Assembly: GCA_050180705.1 (NCBI GenBank)
Contig: JBFXDX010000010.1
Location: forward strand, 1 to 64,000
Source of the DNA: SB25 sp050180705
Lineage (GTDB): Bacteria > Bacteroidota > Bacteroidia > Bacteroidales > Tenuifilaceae
DNA length: 64,000 nucleotides
Direction of reading: 5' to 3'
Shown here: in pieces, positions 17,178 through 26,353 of the stretch
Position numbering within the stretch: position 1 is the first letter of the stretch
Layout: the number at the start of each line of letters is the position of its first letter
Program-made: the position numbers and the translations under genes
Notes under the pieces: model-generated
Seen by the model: only the letters and a program-made list of their open reading frames with translations
Database searches by the model: none
What the model was told of the DNA's origin: nothing

Positions 17178-18182
17178 CTATTGCCTCTTGATTATCCGCT
17201 TAATGTATTCTTTTATATTCTTGGTATTTATGTGTCGTTTAGGGTGTGTTCTTGCAATGTGAATAGCATTTTCCTTTTTTTCAACATCAAACTTAAAAAC
17301 GTAAGCCTCGGGATAATTCTGTGCAAGACTTGAGTAGCGTAAGTCGTAAATATTCCAGCCCTTGTTTGTTTTCTCTACAGTATACAAGCCTTTGGTAAAG
17401 TTTTTAATTCTATCTATTTCGTAATAATTTTCGGAACTAAGAAGTTGGTGGTTTTTAGCCAATCTGTTTTTTTGTAGTGGTTTGTTTATGTTCAGTAAGT
17501 TACGCTGCTCTACATTGAAATTTGTGCTATCTTCCACAACAACCATCCAAATTAGGTTGCTAAGAGGTAATGCTGCCGTTTGAATTCTGATGTATGATTT
17601 ACCCTCGGCCGATAATTCTTTCTTAATTGTTGATTCAAGATTTTCTTTTATTACGACGGATAGCCCAAAATAGAGTGTTACAAATGCTATTGATATCCAA
17701 GCAACGACTCTTCGCAGTGATTTATGTATTTTGAGAAGCCATATAACGATGGTTGCAGGAATTAGTATTGCAAGTAAAAACACATCGATAATTGCTACAG
17801 AATCGTACGATACTCGAATACTGCTAAATGGTTCCCAAATTCCAGTTCCATAAGTATTGAATATGTCGACAATAAGATGTGATAGCCACGGTAGCCCAAT
17901 ACCCCAAAGCCAATCCTTGTATTTTAATCGGGAATCTTTGTCAATTTTACTTAAAGCAAAGGCAATTAGCGGTGCAAGTAATAGAAGAATGAAAAAAGAG
18001 TGGCTTATTCCTCGGTGAAAAAATAGAGCATCAACGGGGCTGAGCAGTGGTGAGAATATGGAATCGAAATCTGGTATATTTCCGGCAATAGCTCCAATTA
18101 CCAAAGCCTTGTTACCAACTTTTTTACCAATGATGACCTCGGCAACTGTTGCACCTAAAACAATATGTGTTAGTGAGTCCAT
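17178..18182 (-). CDS. YdjM-type membrane-bound putative metal-dependent hydrolase
   Basis: 334 aa. The N-terminal half has the family hallmarks: MDSLTHIVLGATVAE (His6), GNIPDFDSI and HRGISHSFF, all His/Asp-rich metal-site motifs embedded between several membrane helices (about 60-190). The C-terminal half (about 195-334) is soluble and probably extracytoplasmic. E. coli YdjM is the best-known relative; its enzymatic activity is not established. The gene is divergent from rlmD with a 101-base spacer. Confidence 0.85.
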   Translation of the reverse strand: MDSLTHIVLGATVAEVIIGKKVGNKALVIGAIAGNIPDFDSIFSPLLSPVDALFFHRGISHSFFILLLLAPLIAFALSKIDKDSRLKYKDWLWGIGLPWLSHLIVDIFNTYGTGIWEPFSSIRVSYDSVAIIDVFLLAILIPATIVIWLLKIHKSLRRVVAWISIAFVTLYFGLSVVIKENLESTIKKELSAEGKSYIRIQTAALPLSNLIWMVVVEDSTNFNVEQRNLLNINKPLQKNRLAKNHQLLSSENYYEIDRIKNFTKGLYTVEKTNKGWNIYDLRYSSLAQNYPEAYVFKFDVEKKENAIHIARTHPKRHINTKNIKEYIKRIIKRQ

Positions 18183-18283
18183 TTCTTTTAGCTAACTTTG
18201 CACCTTAACTGGTTGGTGGGTGTTTAATACTATCACACTCAAAACATCAACCTAAAACAATTTGTTCAAAGATAAGGAATAAT

Positions 18284-19690
18284 ATGGGGAGAAGAGGAAA
18301 ATATCCATTACTGGAAAATATCAAAATAGAAGATGTTGCTGCCGAAGGCAAAGCGCTTGCTCGTGTAAACGACAAGGTTTTATTTACAACCTTTGCCGTG
18401 CCCGGTGATGTTGTCGACATACAGGTTACCAATAAGCGTAAGAGTTTCCTCGAAGGATATGTGGTTAACTATCGAGAATATTCTCCATTAAGAACTAAGC
18501 CTTTTTGCGAACATTTTGGAATGTGCGGTGGGTGTAAGTGGCAAAATCTACCTTATGATGAACAGTTAAAGTTCAAGCAAAAGCAGGTAATTGACCAACT
18601 AACTCGAATAGCAAAAGTCGATTTACCCGCGATTTCGCCAATTCTAGGTTCTGCAAAAACAACGCATTACAGAAACAAGCTGGAGTTCACCTTCTCGGAG
18701 TCTCGATGGTTGAGCCCAGAGGAAATAAATTCGGGTATCGATTTTGAACCGGAGCCAGCATTGGGCTATCATATTCCCGGTAAGTTCGACAAGGTTTTTG
18801 ATGTGAAGAACTGCTATTTGCAACCAGAACCATCGAATTCTATCCGTCTTTCAATTAGAAAGTATGCATTAGAAAATGATATGCCATTTCTTAACCTACG
18901 AAGTAAAGAAGGAAGCCTTCGCAATGTTATTGTGCGTACCGCTTCTACGGGCGATGTTATGGTTATTGTTGTGGTAAAGGAGTTTAATGAGGCTGTAAAA
19001 GGATTACTCAACAATATAAAAAATGAATTTCCTCAGGTAACATCGTTATTCTACGTTGAAAATCAAAAGGTAAATGATACGATTAACGATTTAGATTTGG
19101 TACTTTTCCACGGAAAGGATCATATTCTGGAGGAGATGGAAGGCATTCGCTTTAAGGTTGGGCCAAAATCGTTTTACCAAACTAATTCGGAACAAGCCTA
19201 CGAACTGTATAAGGTTGCCAGAGAATTCGCCGATATTAAGCCCGATGATCATGTTTACGATCTTTATACAGGCACTGGAACAATTGCAAACTTTGTAGCA
19301 GCAAGGGCAAAACATGTGGTTGGTATTGAATATGTTCCAGAGGCTATTGAGGATGCCAAGGTAAATTCAGAGATCAATGGAATTAGTAATACCAGTTTTT
19401 TTGCTGGCGATATAAAAGATTTGCTTACCGAAGGTTTTATGCAGGAGCAAGGGTATCCAGATGTTGTAATTCTTGATCCCCCTCGGGCTGGTGTTCATAA
19501 CGATGTGCTTGATGCAATTCTGCATGCAAATCCCAAACGAATAGTTTATGTTAGTTGCAATCCTGCAACCCAAGCTCGCGATATTGCCATTCTTGATAAG
19601 GGTTATAAAGTTACGCGAATCCAGCCAGTTGATATGTTTCCGCATACTCACCATGTCGAAAACGTGGTGCTGATGGAGAGGCACAATTAG
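18284..19690 (+). CDS. rlmD: 23S rRNA (uracil-C5)-methyltransferase RlmD/RumA family
   Basis: 468 aa SAM-dependent enzyme that makes 5-methyluridine in 23S rRNA (U1939 in E. coli). An N-terminal TRAM-like OB domain (about 8-65, KALARVNDKVLFTTFAVPGD) is followed by the iron-sulfur motif FCEHFGMCGGCKW and a later Cys in NCYLQ, the SAM-binding YDLYTGTGTIANF, the DPPRAG motif and VYVSCNPAT containing the catalytic cysteine near 427. All expected cluster ligands are present. The target uracil is inferred; RlmCD-type dual specificity is possible. A strong hairpin after the stop probably ends the transcript. Confidence 0.93.
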   Translation: MGRRGKYPLLENIKIEDVAAEGKALARVNDKVLFTTFAVPGDVVDIQVTNKRKSFLEGYVVNYREYSPLRTKPFCEHFGMCGGCKWQNLPYDEQLKFKQKQVIDQLTRIAKVDLPAISPILGSAKTTHYRNKLEFTFSESRWLSPEEINSGIDFEPEPALGYHIPGKFDKVFDVKNCYLQPEPSNSIRLSIRKYALENDMPFLNLRSKEGSLRNVIVRTASTGDVMVIVVVKEFNEAVKGLLNNIKNEFPQVTSLFYVENQKVNDTINDLDLVLFHGKDHILEEMEGIRFKVGPKSFYQTNSEQAYELYKVAREFADIKPDDHVYDLYTGTGTIANFVAARAKHVVGIEYVPEAIEDAKVNSEINGISNTSFFAGDIKDLLTEGFMQEQGYPDVVILDPPRAGVHNDVLDAILHANPKRIVYVSCNPATQARDIAILDKGYKVTRIQPVDMFPHTHHVENVVLMERHN

Positions 19691-19763
19691 TTGTTTGTTG
19701 AAGAGGGTATTGGTGTATAGCGCATTAATAAACGCACGATGCACATAAAAATAACAATGTTGT

Positions 19764-19797
19764 ATAGCGATAATTTAGCATTATCGCTATTTTACTT
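19764..19797 (+). terminator. Terminator between convergent rlmD and the unknown exported gene
   Basis: A perfect 11-bp stem (19764-19774 with 19780-19790, ATAGCGATAAT/ATTATCGCTAT) with a 5-base loop is followed by TTTACTTTTT. The right arm covers the stop codon of the convergent gene, so both transcripts share the structure. Confidence 0.75.
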
Positions 19798-20803
19798 TTT
19801 GATAGTAAATCTGTAATCTTTTTCGGAAAACACGTTCATTTGCCTCGTTGATATTCTTTATCAAGCCCTCAATCATTGCGGTTCTGCCCTCTAGGTCTGC
19901 TCCCGAAATAGTTTCTCCATCGGAGTAAACAATGTAGTCTATTTGATAACCTCTAGAATTTAAGCTCATTGCTACGGCAGCGTTATAATCGTCGAAGATT
20001 ATTACAGATGGCATTGTATTTACATTATACTTAACAACCGCAGCGAAAACCCGATTGCTTATATGTCGAATTTGGTCTTCTCCCAAATATTTTGCGCCGA
20101 GCAGTAATCTTATCAGGTCGATTTGTGCAACAAGTTGTTGATTGTGTTCCTGTATTAGTTTTTCGTAGGCCGATTGGGATGTTTTAAGGAATAGCTCGAT
20201 AAATCGAGTTGGAACACCCTGAAAATCCTTTAAATCATTTTCTTTTAGGCGAAGTTTATACTCTTTTTGTGCCAATTTTTGGGTCGATGGATAGTAGTAT
20301 TCCCATTTTCGGGTTCGCTTGTAAGAGTCTGTCATTGGTTTTGGTTTCCAATCGGTAACCGGACGCTTAAAGATTGGGTCAGTTATTTTTAACTGTTGCG
20401 ACTCCATTGAGTAAATAAGGCAATTAACAAAGTGAATATATCCACCACCAATATTGGCATGTGTTGCCGACCAAAGGGTCTTATAGCTGCTTGGTTTAAG
20501 CGAATCTGTTTTTGCAGTGCTATCCTGTTCCTCAATCTTTTTCTTCTTAATGTAGTCGATAAATTCTTTGTCGAGAGTTACAGGATAGTATGTTGTGGAT
20601 TTATCTGTTGTATCGATAAAAAGGTTTTTTCCAGTATGGTAAAGCCCCTTAATATCCATTACGTAGGCCGAATCGTTGGATAGTTTTACGTGTAGTTTGT
20701 AATCGGTACCCCACTTCATTGCCGAAATTGTGGGTTGAAGTGTTTGTGAAAATCCTGTAAGTGCAATAATCACAACCATTAACAATAGGCTTATTCTCTT
20801 CAT
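19787..20803 (-). CDS. Exported protein of unknown function
   Basis: 338 aa from the ATG at 20803, chosen because it gives a clean signal peptide (MKRISLLLMVVIIALTGFSQ); an upstream in-frame ATG at 20875 would overlap the recJ terminator hairpin. The mature protein is mixed alpha/beta with a Lys/Tyr-rich middle. I recognise no domain. Segments such as VAAVVKYNVNTMPSVIIFDD and YQIDYIVYSDGETISG suggest a folded globular C-terminal domain. It is the last gene of a minus-strand run lipA-lipB-recJ, but the terminator between recJ and this gene suggests separate expression. Confidence 0.8.
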   Translation of the reverse strand: MKRISLLLMVVIIALTGFSQTLQPTISAMKWGTDYKLHVKLSNDSAYVMDIKGLYHTGKNLFIDTTDKSTTYYPVTLDKEFIDYIKKKKIEEQDSTAKTDSLKPSSYKTLWSATHANIGGGYIHFVNCLIYSMESQQLKITDPIFKRPVTDWKPKPMTDSYKRTRKWEYYYPSTQKLAQKEYKLRLKENDLKDFQGVPTRFIELFLKTSQSAYEKLIQEHNQQLVAQIDLIRLLLGAKYLGEDQIRHISNRVFAAVVKYNVNTMPSVIIFDDYNAAVAMSLNSRGYQIDYIVYSDGETISGADLEGRTAMIEGLIKNINEANERVFRKRLQIYYQKVK

Positions 20804-20844
20804 TGGGGTAGGTTTTTCTTCTTTCAAATTTACGGAAAAATAAA

Positions 20845-20864
20845 TTCCGGGACTAAGCCCGGAA
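20845..20864 (-). terminator. Terminator after recJ
   Basis: A 7-bp GC-rich stem (20845-20851 with 20858-20864, TTCCGGG/CCCGGAA) with a 6-base loop is followed on the minus strand by TTATTTTTCC. It lies 29 bases after the recJ stop. Confidence 0.7.
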
Positions 20865-20892
20865 TAACAAAACACATATTGAAATGTAGAAT

Positions 20893-22611
20893 TTATCCTA
20901 TAAACTTGATATCCTTTACTCTAATTTGGATTGTTGTTATACCTCTGAAAATATTTTCGTATAGTGAGAAACAAATGTTAAAAGGTTTTCTCTCGTGAAT
21001 ACCCTTGTAGTTCTCCGCTAGTTGAAATGCAATTCCTGGATAAACTGTTGGATTGTTTTCTTCGATTAACGATAACTTAAGATGTTCCTTTTCATTACCA
21101 ACTAATCGACCCTCCCCATTGTCGTAAATATTCTCGGTGCTGAAAACTGGAGCCATATTACCTGGACCAAAGGGTTGGAATTGCTTTAGAATCCTGTAAA
21201 ACTTATCGTTTATTTCGCTGAGTTTTATTTTGGCATCGACATCAACCTGAGGAGTGAGCAACTCTGGTGTGATATTTTTGCTCACGTATTCCTCGAAGCG
21301 TTGTATAAATTCGTTAACACGCTCAACTTTCATTGTAAGCCCAGCAGCATACATATGTCCTCCAAAGTTTTCGAGTAAATCGGAGCATGCTTCAACCGCT
21401 TGGTATAGATCAAAACCAGGAACAGATCGAGCCGATCCTGTTGCTAAATCACCAGATTGGGTTAAAACTACGGTAGGTCTGTAGTACGTTTCAATTAATC
21501 GGGATGCCACAATTCCCACAACACCCTTATGCCACGATGGGTTGAAAAGAACGGTTGAGTAGCTATGCTGAATTCTTGCATCCGAAGCAATCATGCGAAG
21601 AGCCTCGTGGGTGATATTTCTATCAACATGCTTTCGATCGTTATTACAAGAGTCGATTAACGATCCCATTTCATTGGCAATCGTATCATCGTCGGCACAG
21701 AGTAGATCAACTGCGGTTTTTCCAGATTCCATTCGGCCAGCGGCATTAATTCTTGGTCCAATGCGGAAAACAATATCATCAATAGCAAGTTGCTGTTTTT
21801 CGATATTGGCAATTTTTATGATAGATTTAAGACCTTTGGATGGATTAGTGTTTAACTTTTCTAACCCGTAGTATGCCAGTACGCGATTTTCGTCAATAAT
21901 TGGAACTATATCCGAAGCAATACTTACGGCAACCAAGTCGATATGGCTATAAAGTTCCGAAGGATTTACTCCTGTTTTGCGGCAGTATCCTTGCAGAAGT
22001 TTGAAGCCAACGCCACAGCCAGAAAGTTCTTTGAATGGATATGGACAATCAACCCTTTTAGGATCCAATACTGCAACGGCCTCGGGGATTTGGTCACCCG
22101 GAAGGTGATGGTCGCAAATAATAAAATCTATTTTTCGTTGACTAGCATACTTAACCTTCTCAATAGCTTTAATTCCACAGTCTAACGAAACAATTAGCGA
22201 ATATCCATTATCAAAGGCATAGTCAATTCCTTTGAACGATATTCCATAACCTTCATTATATCTATCGGGAATGTAGTAACCTGTTTTTGAGTAACGACTA
22301 CGGAAGAAAGAGTACATTAGCGCAACGGCCGTTGTTCCATCCACATCGTAATCACCATAGAAAAGTATTCTTTCTCCCTTTCGAATTGCTTGTTCAATGC
22401 GGTCAACAGCATTGTGCATATCCTTCATCAGGAAGGGATCGTACAGATCATCGAGTGAGGGTCGGAAAAAGCGTTTTGCTTCATCAAAAGTTTTAATCCC
22501 CCTTTGTACAAGTAATGATGCCAGTACTGGCTCAATGCTTAGCTCCGATGCTAAGTGGCTGACCAGTTCTGGATCGCCTTGGTCCTTATATACCCATCTT
22601 TTTTCCATCAT
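20893..22611 (-). CDS. recJ: Single-stranded-DNA-specific exonuclease RecJ
   Basis: 572 aa 5'-3' exonuclease used in recombination and repair. DHH-family motifs are present: YGDYDVDGTTA (motif I), SLDCGIKA, CDHHLPG (the DHH), and the DHHA1 motif GGHMYAAGLTM in the C-terminal half, followed by an OB-like domain. Manganese-binding residues look intact. The start has two adjacent ATGs (22611 and 22608). It is 39 bases downstream of lipB on the same strand, and a terminator follows it, so lipA-lipB-recJ is probably one transcript. Confidence 0.95.
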   Translation of the reverse strand: MMEKRWVYKDQGDPELVSHLASELSIEPVLASLLVQRGIKTFDEAKRFFRPSLDDLYDPFLMKDMHNAVDRIEQAIRKGERILFYGDYDVDGTTAVALMYSFFRSRYSKTGYYIPDRYNEGYGISFKGIDYAFDNGYSLIVSLDCGIKAIEKVKYASQRKIDFIICDHHLPGDQIPEAVAVLDPKRVDCPYPFKELSGCGVGFKLLQGYCRKTGVNPSELYSHIDLVAVSIASDIVPIIDENRVLAYYGLEKLNTNPSKGLKSIIKIANIEKQQLAIDDIVFRIGPRINAAGRMESGKTAVDLLCADDDTIANEMGSLIDSCNNDRKHVDRNITHEALRMIASDARIQHSYSTVLFNPSWHKGVVGIVASRLIETYYRPTVVLTQSGDLATGSARSVPGFDLYQAVEACSDLLENFGGHMYAAGLTMKVERVNEFIQRFEEYVSKNITPELLTPQVDVDAKIKLSEINDKFYRILKQFQPFGPGNMAPVFSTENIYDNGEGRLVGNEKEHLKLSLIEENNPTVYPGIAFQLAENYKGIHERKPFNICFSLYENIFRGITTIQIRVKDIKFIG

Positions 22612-22650
22612 TCAAATCTCCAATTGTTATTTTATGAGCCATTTGAATGA

Positions 22651-23331
22651 CTACTGGTTATATTCAAAATTGAAACGAGCGGCAAAATGTTTCTTAAGGT
22701 TTTGCTTCACCTCGTTGTAATCAACCTCTCTACCAAACTCCTTCTGCATTGATGTTACTCCCTTATCAATAAATCCGCAAGGGTTGATGTAGTTGAAATA
22801 GTCGAGATTTGTGTTGATGTTGAATGCCAAACCGTGCATTGTTACAAATCGACTGGCACGCACGCCAATGGCACAGATTTTCCGTTCCTTACCCTTAACT
22901 CCAACATCGAGCCAAACGCCAGTGGCACCTTCAAGCCTGTCGGATTTTATTCCATAATCCACCAAGCAGTCGATGACAACCTGCTCCATTATGTGGATAT
23001 AGGATTTGAGAGTAAGGCCTAGAGCCTCAAGGTTGAGAATTGGATAGGCCACAATTTGGCCAGGACCGTGGTACGTAATATCGCCTCCTCGATTTATGTG
23101 ATAGTACGTAGCATTGATGCGTTTAAGCATCTCATCGGAAATAAGCAGGTTTGTGTTTTCACCGCTTTTCCCTAAGGTGTAAACATGTGGATGCTCGCAA
23201 AAGAGCAAATAGTGTAACGTTCCGTCACCCTTTAGTTTTCTCTGTGTTACTTCTTCAAACCGTTGCTCCTGATAATCCCATGCCTCCTTATAGTCAATTA
23301 GTCCAAGATCACTAAAACTTACGTTGTGCAT
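22651..23331 (-). CDS. lipB: Octanoyltransferase LipB
   Basis: 226 aa enzyme that moves octanoate from acyl carrier protein to lipoate-dependent subunits. The family signature RGGDITYHGPGQ lies near 84-95; the catalytic Lys is in RKICAIGVR and the catalytic Cys in NPCGF near 185-189. It lies 37 bases downstream of lipA, so the two lipoylation steps are encoded together. Confidence 0.95.
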   Translation of the reverse strand: MHNVSFSDLGLIDYKEAWDYQEQRFEEVTQRKLKGDGTLHYLLFCEHPHVYTLGKSGENTNLLISDEMLKRINATYYHINRGGDITYHGPGQIVAYPILNLEALGLTLKSYIHIMEQVVIDCLVDYGIKSDRLEGATGVWLDVGVKGKERKICAIGVRASRFVTMHGLAFNINTNLDYFNYINPCGFIDKGVTSMQKEFGREVDYNEVKQNLKKHFAARFNFEYNQ

Positions 23332-23368
23332 TATATGTTTTTTTTCTTTTTTGCATAGCAGGTACAGC

Positions 23369-24241
23369 TTAGCTGTTACAACATTTGCCCATTACCAACT
23401 CCTGTGCCTTATCGGCGTGGTACGACGAACGCACCAATGGTCCACACTCGGCAAATGTAAATCCTTTTTGCAAGGCAATTTGTTTATACTCATCAAACTC
23501 CTCTGGTGATATATAACGTTCAACAGGGAGATTTGTTGGGCGGGGTTGAAGGTATTGTCCAAGGGTAATCATTCGGCAATCAACAGCAATTAAATCATCC
23601 ATTGTTTTGATGATTTCGTCGCGTGTTTCGCCAAGGCCTAACATAATTCCCGATTTTGCCCTATATCCTCGCTTGGCGATATACTCGAGTGCTTTAAGGC
23701 TATTCTCATAATTTGCCCGGGAACGAACTAGTTTTGATAGGCGCTCAACCGTTTCAAGGTTATGGCCTACTACATCGGGACTAGATTCTAAAAAGATATC
23801 GATTAGTTCTGTGCGTCCATCAAAATCGGGGATTAGCACCTCGATGGTGGTGTTTGGATTCAACTCACGAATTGCCTTCACGGTTTCGCGCCAATGCGCA
23901 GCACCTTGATCTGGTAAATCGTCCCTATCCACCGATGTTATAACACAGTATTTCAAGTTCATTAATTGAACCGAACGAGCAACATTCTGCGGCTCGCTGG
24001 GATCGGGAGGTAATGGCTTGCCTGTGGCTGTAGCACAGAACTTACATGAACGAGTACATATATCGCCTAGAATCATAAAAGTTGCAACACCATTACCCCA
24101 GCATTCCCCAATATTGGGGCACATTCCACTGCTGCAGATGGTATGCAATTTATGTTTCTTAACTATCCCGCTCACCTGCGTGTATCCTTTGCCTCCGGGT
24201 AGTTTTATTTTAAGCCATGACGGCTTGCGATTTTCGCTCAT
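23369..24241 (-). CDS. lipA: Lipoyl synthase
   Basis: 290 aa radical-SAM enzyme that inserts two sulfur atoms into octanoyl groups. Both [4Fe-4S] sites are visible: the auxiliary C36-x4-C41-x5-C47 (CSSGMCPNIGECW) and the radical-SAM C62-x3-C66-x2-C69 (CTRSCKFC). The C-terminal RSSYHAD holds the conserved Ser that ligates the auxiliary cluster. It is the first gene of lipA-lipB-recJ. Pyruvate and 2-oxoglutarate dehydrogenases or the glycine cleavage H protein would be its targets; none are in this window. Confidence 0.97.
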   Translation of the reverse strand: MSENRKPSWLKIKLPGGKGYTQVSGIVKKHKLHTICSSGMCPNIGECWGNGVATFMILGDICTRSCKFCATATGKPLPPDPSEPQNVARSVQLMNLKYCVITSVDRDDLPDQGAAHWRETVKAIRELNPNTTIEVLIPDFDGRTELIDIFLESSPDVVGHNLETVERLSKLVRSRANYENSLKALEYIAKRGYRAKSGIMLGLGETRDEIIKTMDDLIAVDCRMITLGQYLQPRPTNLPVERYISPEEFDEYKQIALQKGFTFAECGPLVRSSYHADKAQELVMGKCCNS

Positions 24242-24356
24242 TTAAATAATATTTTTACAAAAGAACAAAAAAAAAGGCAGATTATTAGAGTTTGGGTTTA
24301 GTATTTAGTGTATCGTTAAAAGTTATGATTGTTAATTGAAATGGTCTGTTGATTAT

Positions 24357-24983
24357 TCAATCCACAAAAAAATACTCGTTCTCAATATTGCCCGAGAACT
24401 TAATCATTCCTAGTACAGCAAGATTAACGAGTGTTCTTTCAGCATCGGAGGTTGACATAAACCCGATTTTACTGAATTGCTGAACGGTAATACGCTTATG
24501 TTGTTTAAGATAATCGAAAAGGTTATTTTCCACATCGCTTAAATTCAAACTGATTGATTTCCTGTGATGTTCGGCTTTCCATATTTTCAGTTGAATTGGC
24601 GAAGCCATAATATTCTCATCGTTTACCCTGACATAAGCCTTGTATGCTCCAGACTTATCGGGTGCTTTGTGTGGCCTTTTCTTCGATGGTTTAACTTTAA
24701 CTTCAAGAACTGTTTTGTCATTAATATCCCATCGTACCACATCAAAAGGAACTTCGGGCTTACAGTACATTTGCGATGCGGCTTCAACCATATAGTACTC
24801 TTCATCGGAGTTTACTCCGGCAATATTGCCGTTGTCCTTAACTCCAATTAGCAAAGTTCCGCCAAGAGTATTGGCAAAAGCCACTAACGATCGGGCAATT
24901 TTTTTCGAATCGGTTATAGAATGCTTAAAATCGAGCGTTTGATGCTCGCCCTGACTAATCAGGTTTACAATATGGCGACTCAC
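24357..24983 (-). CDS. AlbA_2/Schlafen-type putative DNA-binding protein
   Basis: About 208 aa from a GTG start at 24983; an ATG at 25070 adds 29 residues that look unlike the family, so the GTG is preferred. The N-terminal part carries the Schlafen AlbA_2 pattern: QTLDFKHS, then ARSLVAFANTLGGTLLIGVKDNG near 35-57 of this form. The C-terminal part resembles a winged helix (KRITVQQFSKIGFMSTSDAERTLVNL). Members are found as transcription factors and stand-alone proteins of unclear function. Its neighbours are the serpin upstream and lipA downstream, both on the same strand, with no clear functional link. Confidence 0.72.
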   Translation of the reverse strand: MSRHIVNLISQGEHQTLDFKHSITDSKKIARSLVAFANTLGGTLLIGVKDNGNIAGVNSDEEYYMVEAASQMYCKPEVPFDVVRWDINDKTVLEVKVKPSKKRPHKAPDKSGAYKAYVRVNDENIMASPIQLKIWKAEHHRKSISLNLSDVENNLFDYLKQHKRITVQQFSKIGFMSTSDAERTLVNLAVLGMIKFSGNIENEYFFVD

Positions 24984-25087
24984 AAAATAGCAATAATTAG
25001 ATGTTAAAAAATGATCTCTTGGCTGTTTGACTATATGGCTGATTGTGAATTGTTCAATCCGAATAGTCAAATAGTCAAAGACAAGAT

Positions 25088-26263
25088 CTATTTATTTGGA
25101 TTCTCCACTTTGCCCATAAACAGAGTAGTATTGCTATCGTTATGTTTTAGTATATAGATAAATGGGCGGTTAACAATAAACTCGGTCTTACGCATAAACG
25201 ATTTCATTGCAATTACAACGGCTGTTGCGGCAGCGGCTGTTGTCCCTTCCTCTGAAACTTCGATGTAAGCCTTATGGAAAGCATTGGATATTTTTAAATC
25301 CTTTTTGCCCGAAATTCCAGAAAGATCAGCAGCATCGGAGAATGGTATAGGCATACCCATATCGCTTAAGGTGCTTTTCAACGATAGCCCAGTTTCAATT
25401 TTAAATTTTGGTAGCAGAACTGCAACCTTTTCATTTTCTAAGTTTGCCAAAGTGCTTTTGTAAAGATCGAAGGTTAGTTCTTTCTCAAAGTCTGCAATTT
25501 TGATGTTTTCGTTAGGCAGTAGAATCAGCATCGATAGTTTTTTCCCTTTGTAGTTTAGCTGTATTGCGCTATAGCTGTTCCCAACATAATAGCCCATAGA
25601 ATCTTCTACAAACATTGTTGCACACTTAATTTCATCTCCCGATGAAAGGGTGAATCCGCGTTGTGTGGTTTTCTTTGGATCGAATTGTTTTTCCCATTTT
25701 CCTTTAAAGTAGATTGCATTGGTTAAAACCAAACGGGTTAAATCGGAAATGCTTCCTTGCGGTAGTAGATTTTTGATGAAGTGTTTAGTGTCGGTTTCAA
25801 CTACTTTGTTGATTTCCACTCTGGATTGTTCTGGTTGACCAATGAAATCGAGTGTTCCAAGTTTTGCTTTATATGATTTTTGTAACGACTTTTTGAACTG
25901 CCGTTCAACCTTATAGCTTTTTTCCATCCAAACTCTATTTGTTATGCTGATATCAACAGCATTTCCGGCATCACTTTGAATTTTGCTTTGGAGTTTGCCC
26001 ATGCTGGAGTGGAAGGACGATTGATTTCTGGGAAAATAGAAAACTTGAGATATTTGCTTTTCAGACTCATCCTTTGTTCCGAGGTAAACCATGCTAAATG
26101 CAGGCGAAATGCTAAATGGTGCAAACACAATGTTTTCACTTTTATCTTTAGATACGTTTCTATATAGGTCGAAAGCAAATTTCGATACCGATTCCGATGG
26201 CTGTTGTGCGTTGCAGGCAACTATTGATATCAGAAAAGCTGAGATGGAGGTTATTTTTTTCAT
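25088..26263 (-). CDS. Serpin-family protease inhibitor, probable lipoprotein
   Basis: 391 aa serpin. The N-terminus (MKKITSISAF, then SIVACNAQQ) has a lipobox-like IVAC, so surface or periplasmic anchoring is likely. Serpin landmarks include FSISPAFSMVYLG, LVLTNAIYFKGKWEKQF, and the C-terminal NRPFIYIL and LFMGKVENP. The reactive-centre hinge EEGTTAAAATAV is of the small-residue inhibitory kind. Counting 17 residues from the first Glu puts P1 at Lys354 and P1' at Ser355, predicting trypsin-like or Lys-specific targets. A relative is miropin of Tannerella forsythia, a Bacteroidota serpin. The role is likely protection against host or neighbour proteases, or the cell's own secreted ones. Confidence 0.93.
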   Translation of the reverse strand: MKKITSISAFLISIVACNAQQPSESVSKFAFDLYRNVSKDKSENIVFAPFSISPAFSMVYLGTKDESEKQISQVFYFPRNQSSFHSSMGKLQSKIQSDAGNAVDISITNRVWMEKSYKVERQFKKSLQKSYKAKLGTLDFIGQPEQSRVEINKVVETDTKHFIKNLLPQGSISDLTRLVLTNAIYFKGKWEKQFDPKKTTQRGFTLSSGDEIKCATMFVEDSMGYYVGNSYSAIQLNYKGKKLSMLILLPNENIKIADFEKELTFDLYKSTLANLENEKVAVLLPKFKIETGLSLKSTLSDMGMPIPFSDAADLSGISGKKDLKISNAFHKAYIEVSEEGTTAAAATAVVIAMKSFMRKTEFIVNRPFIYILKHNDSNTTLFMGKVENPNK

Positions 26264-26353
26264 AGTAGTAATTTTTTACCAAGATACAATTAAAGCGCGA
26301 AAAGTTGAACGTTATAGGTAAACGATATTTGTGTAGAAAATATGTGCTAAATA

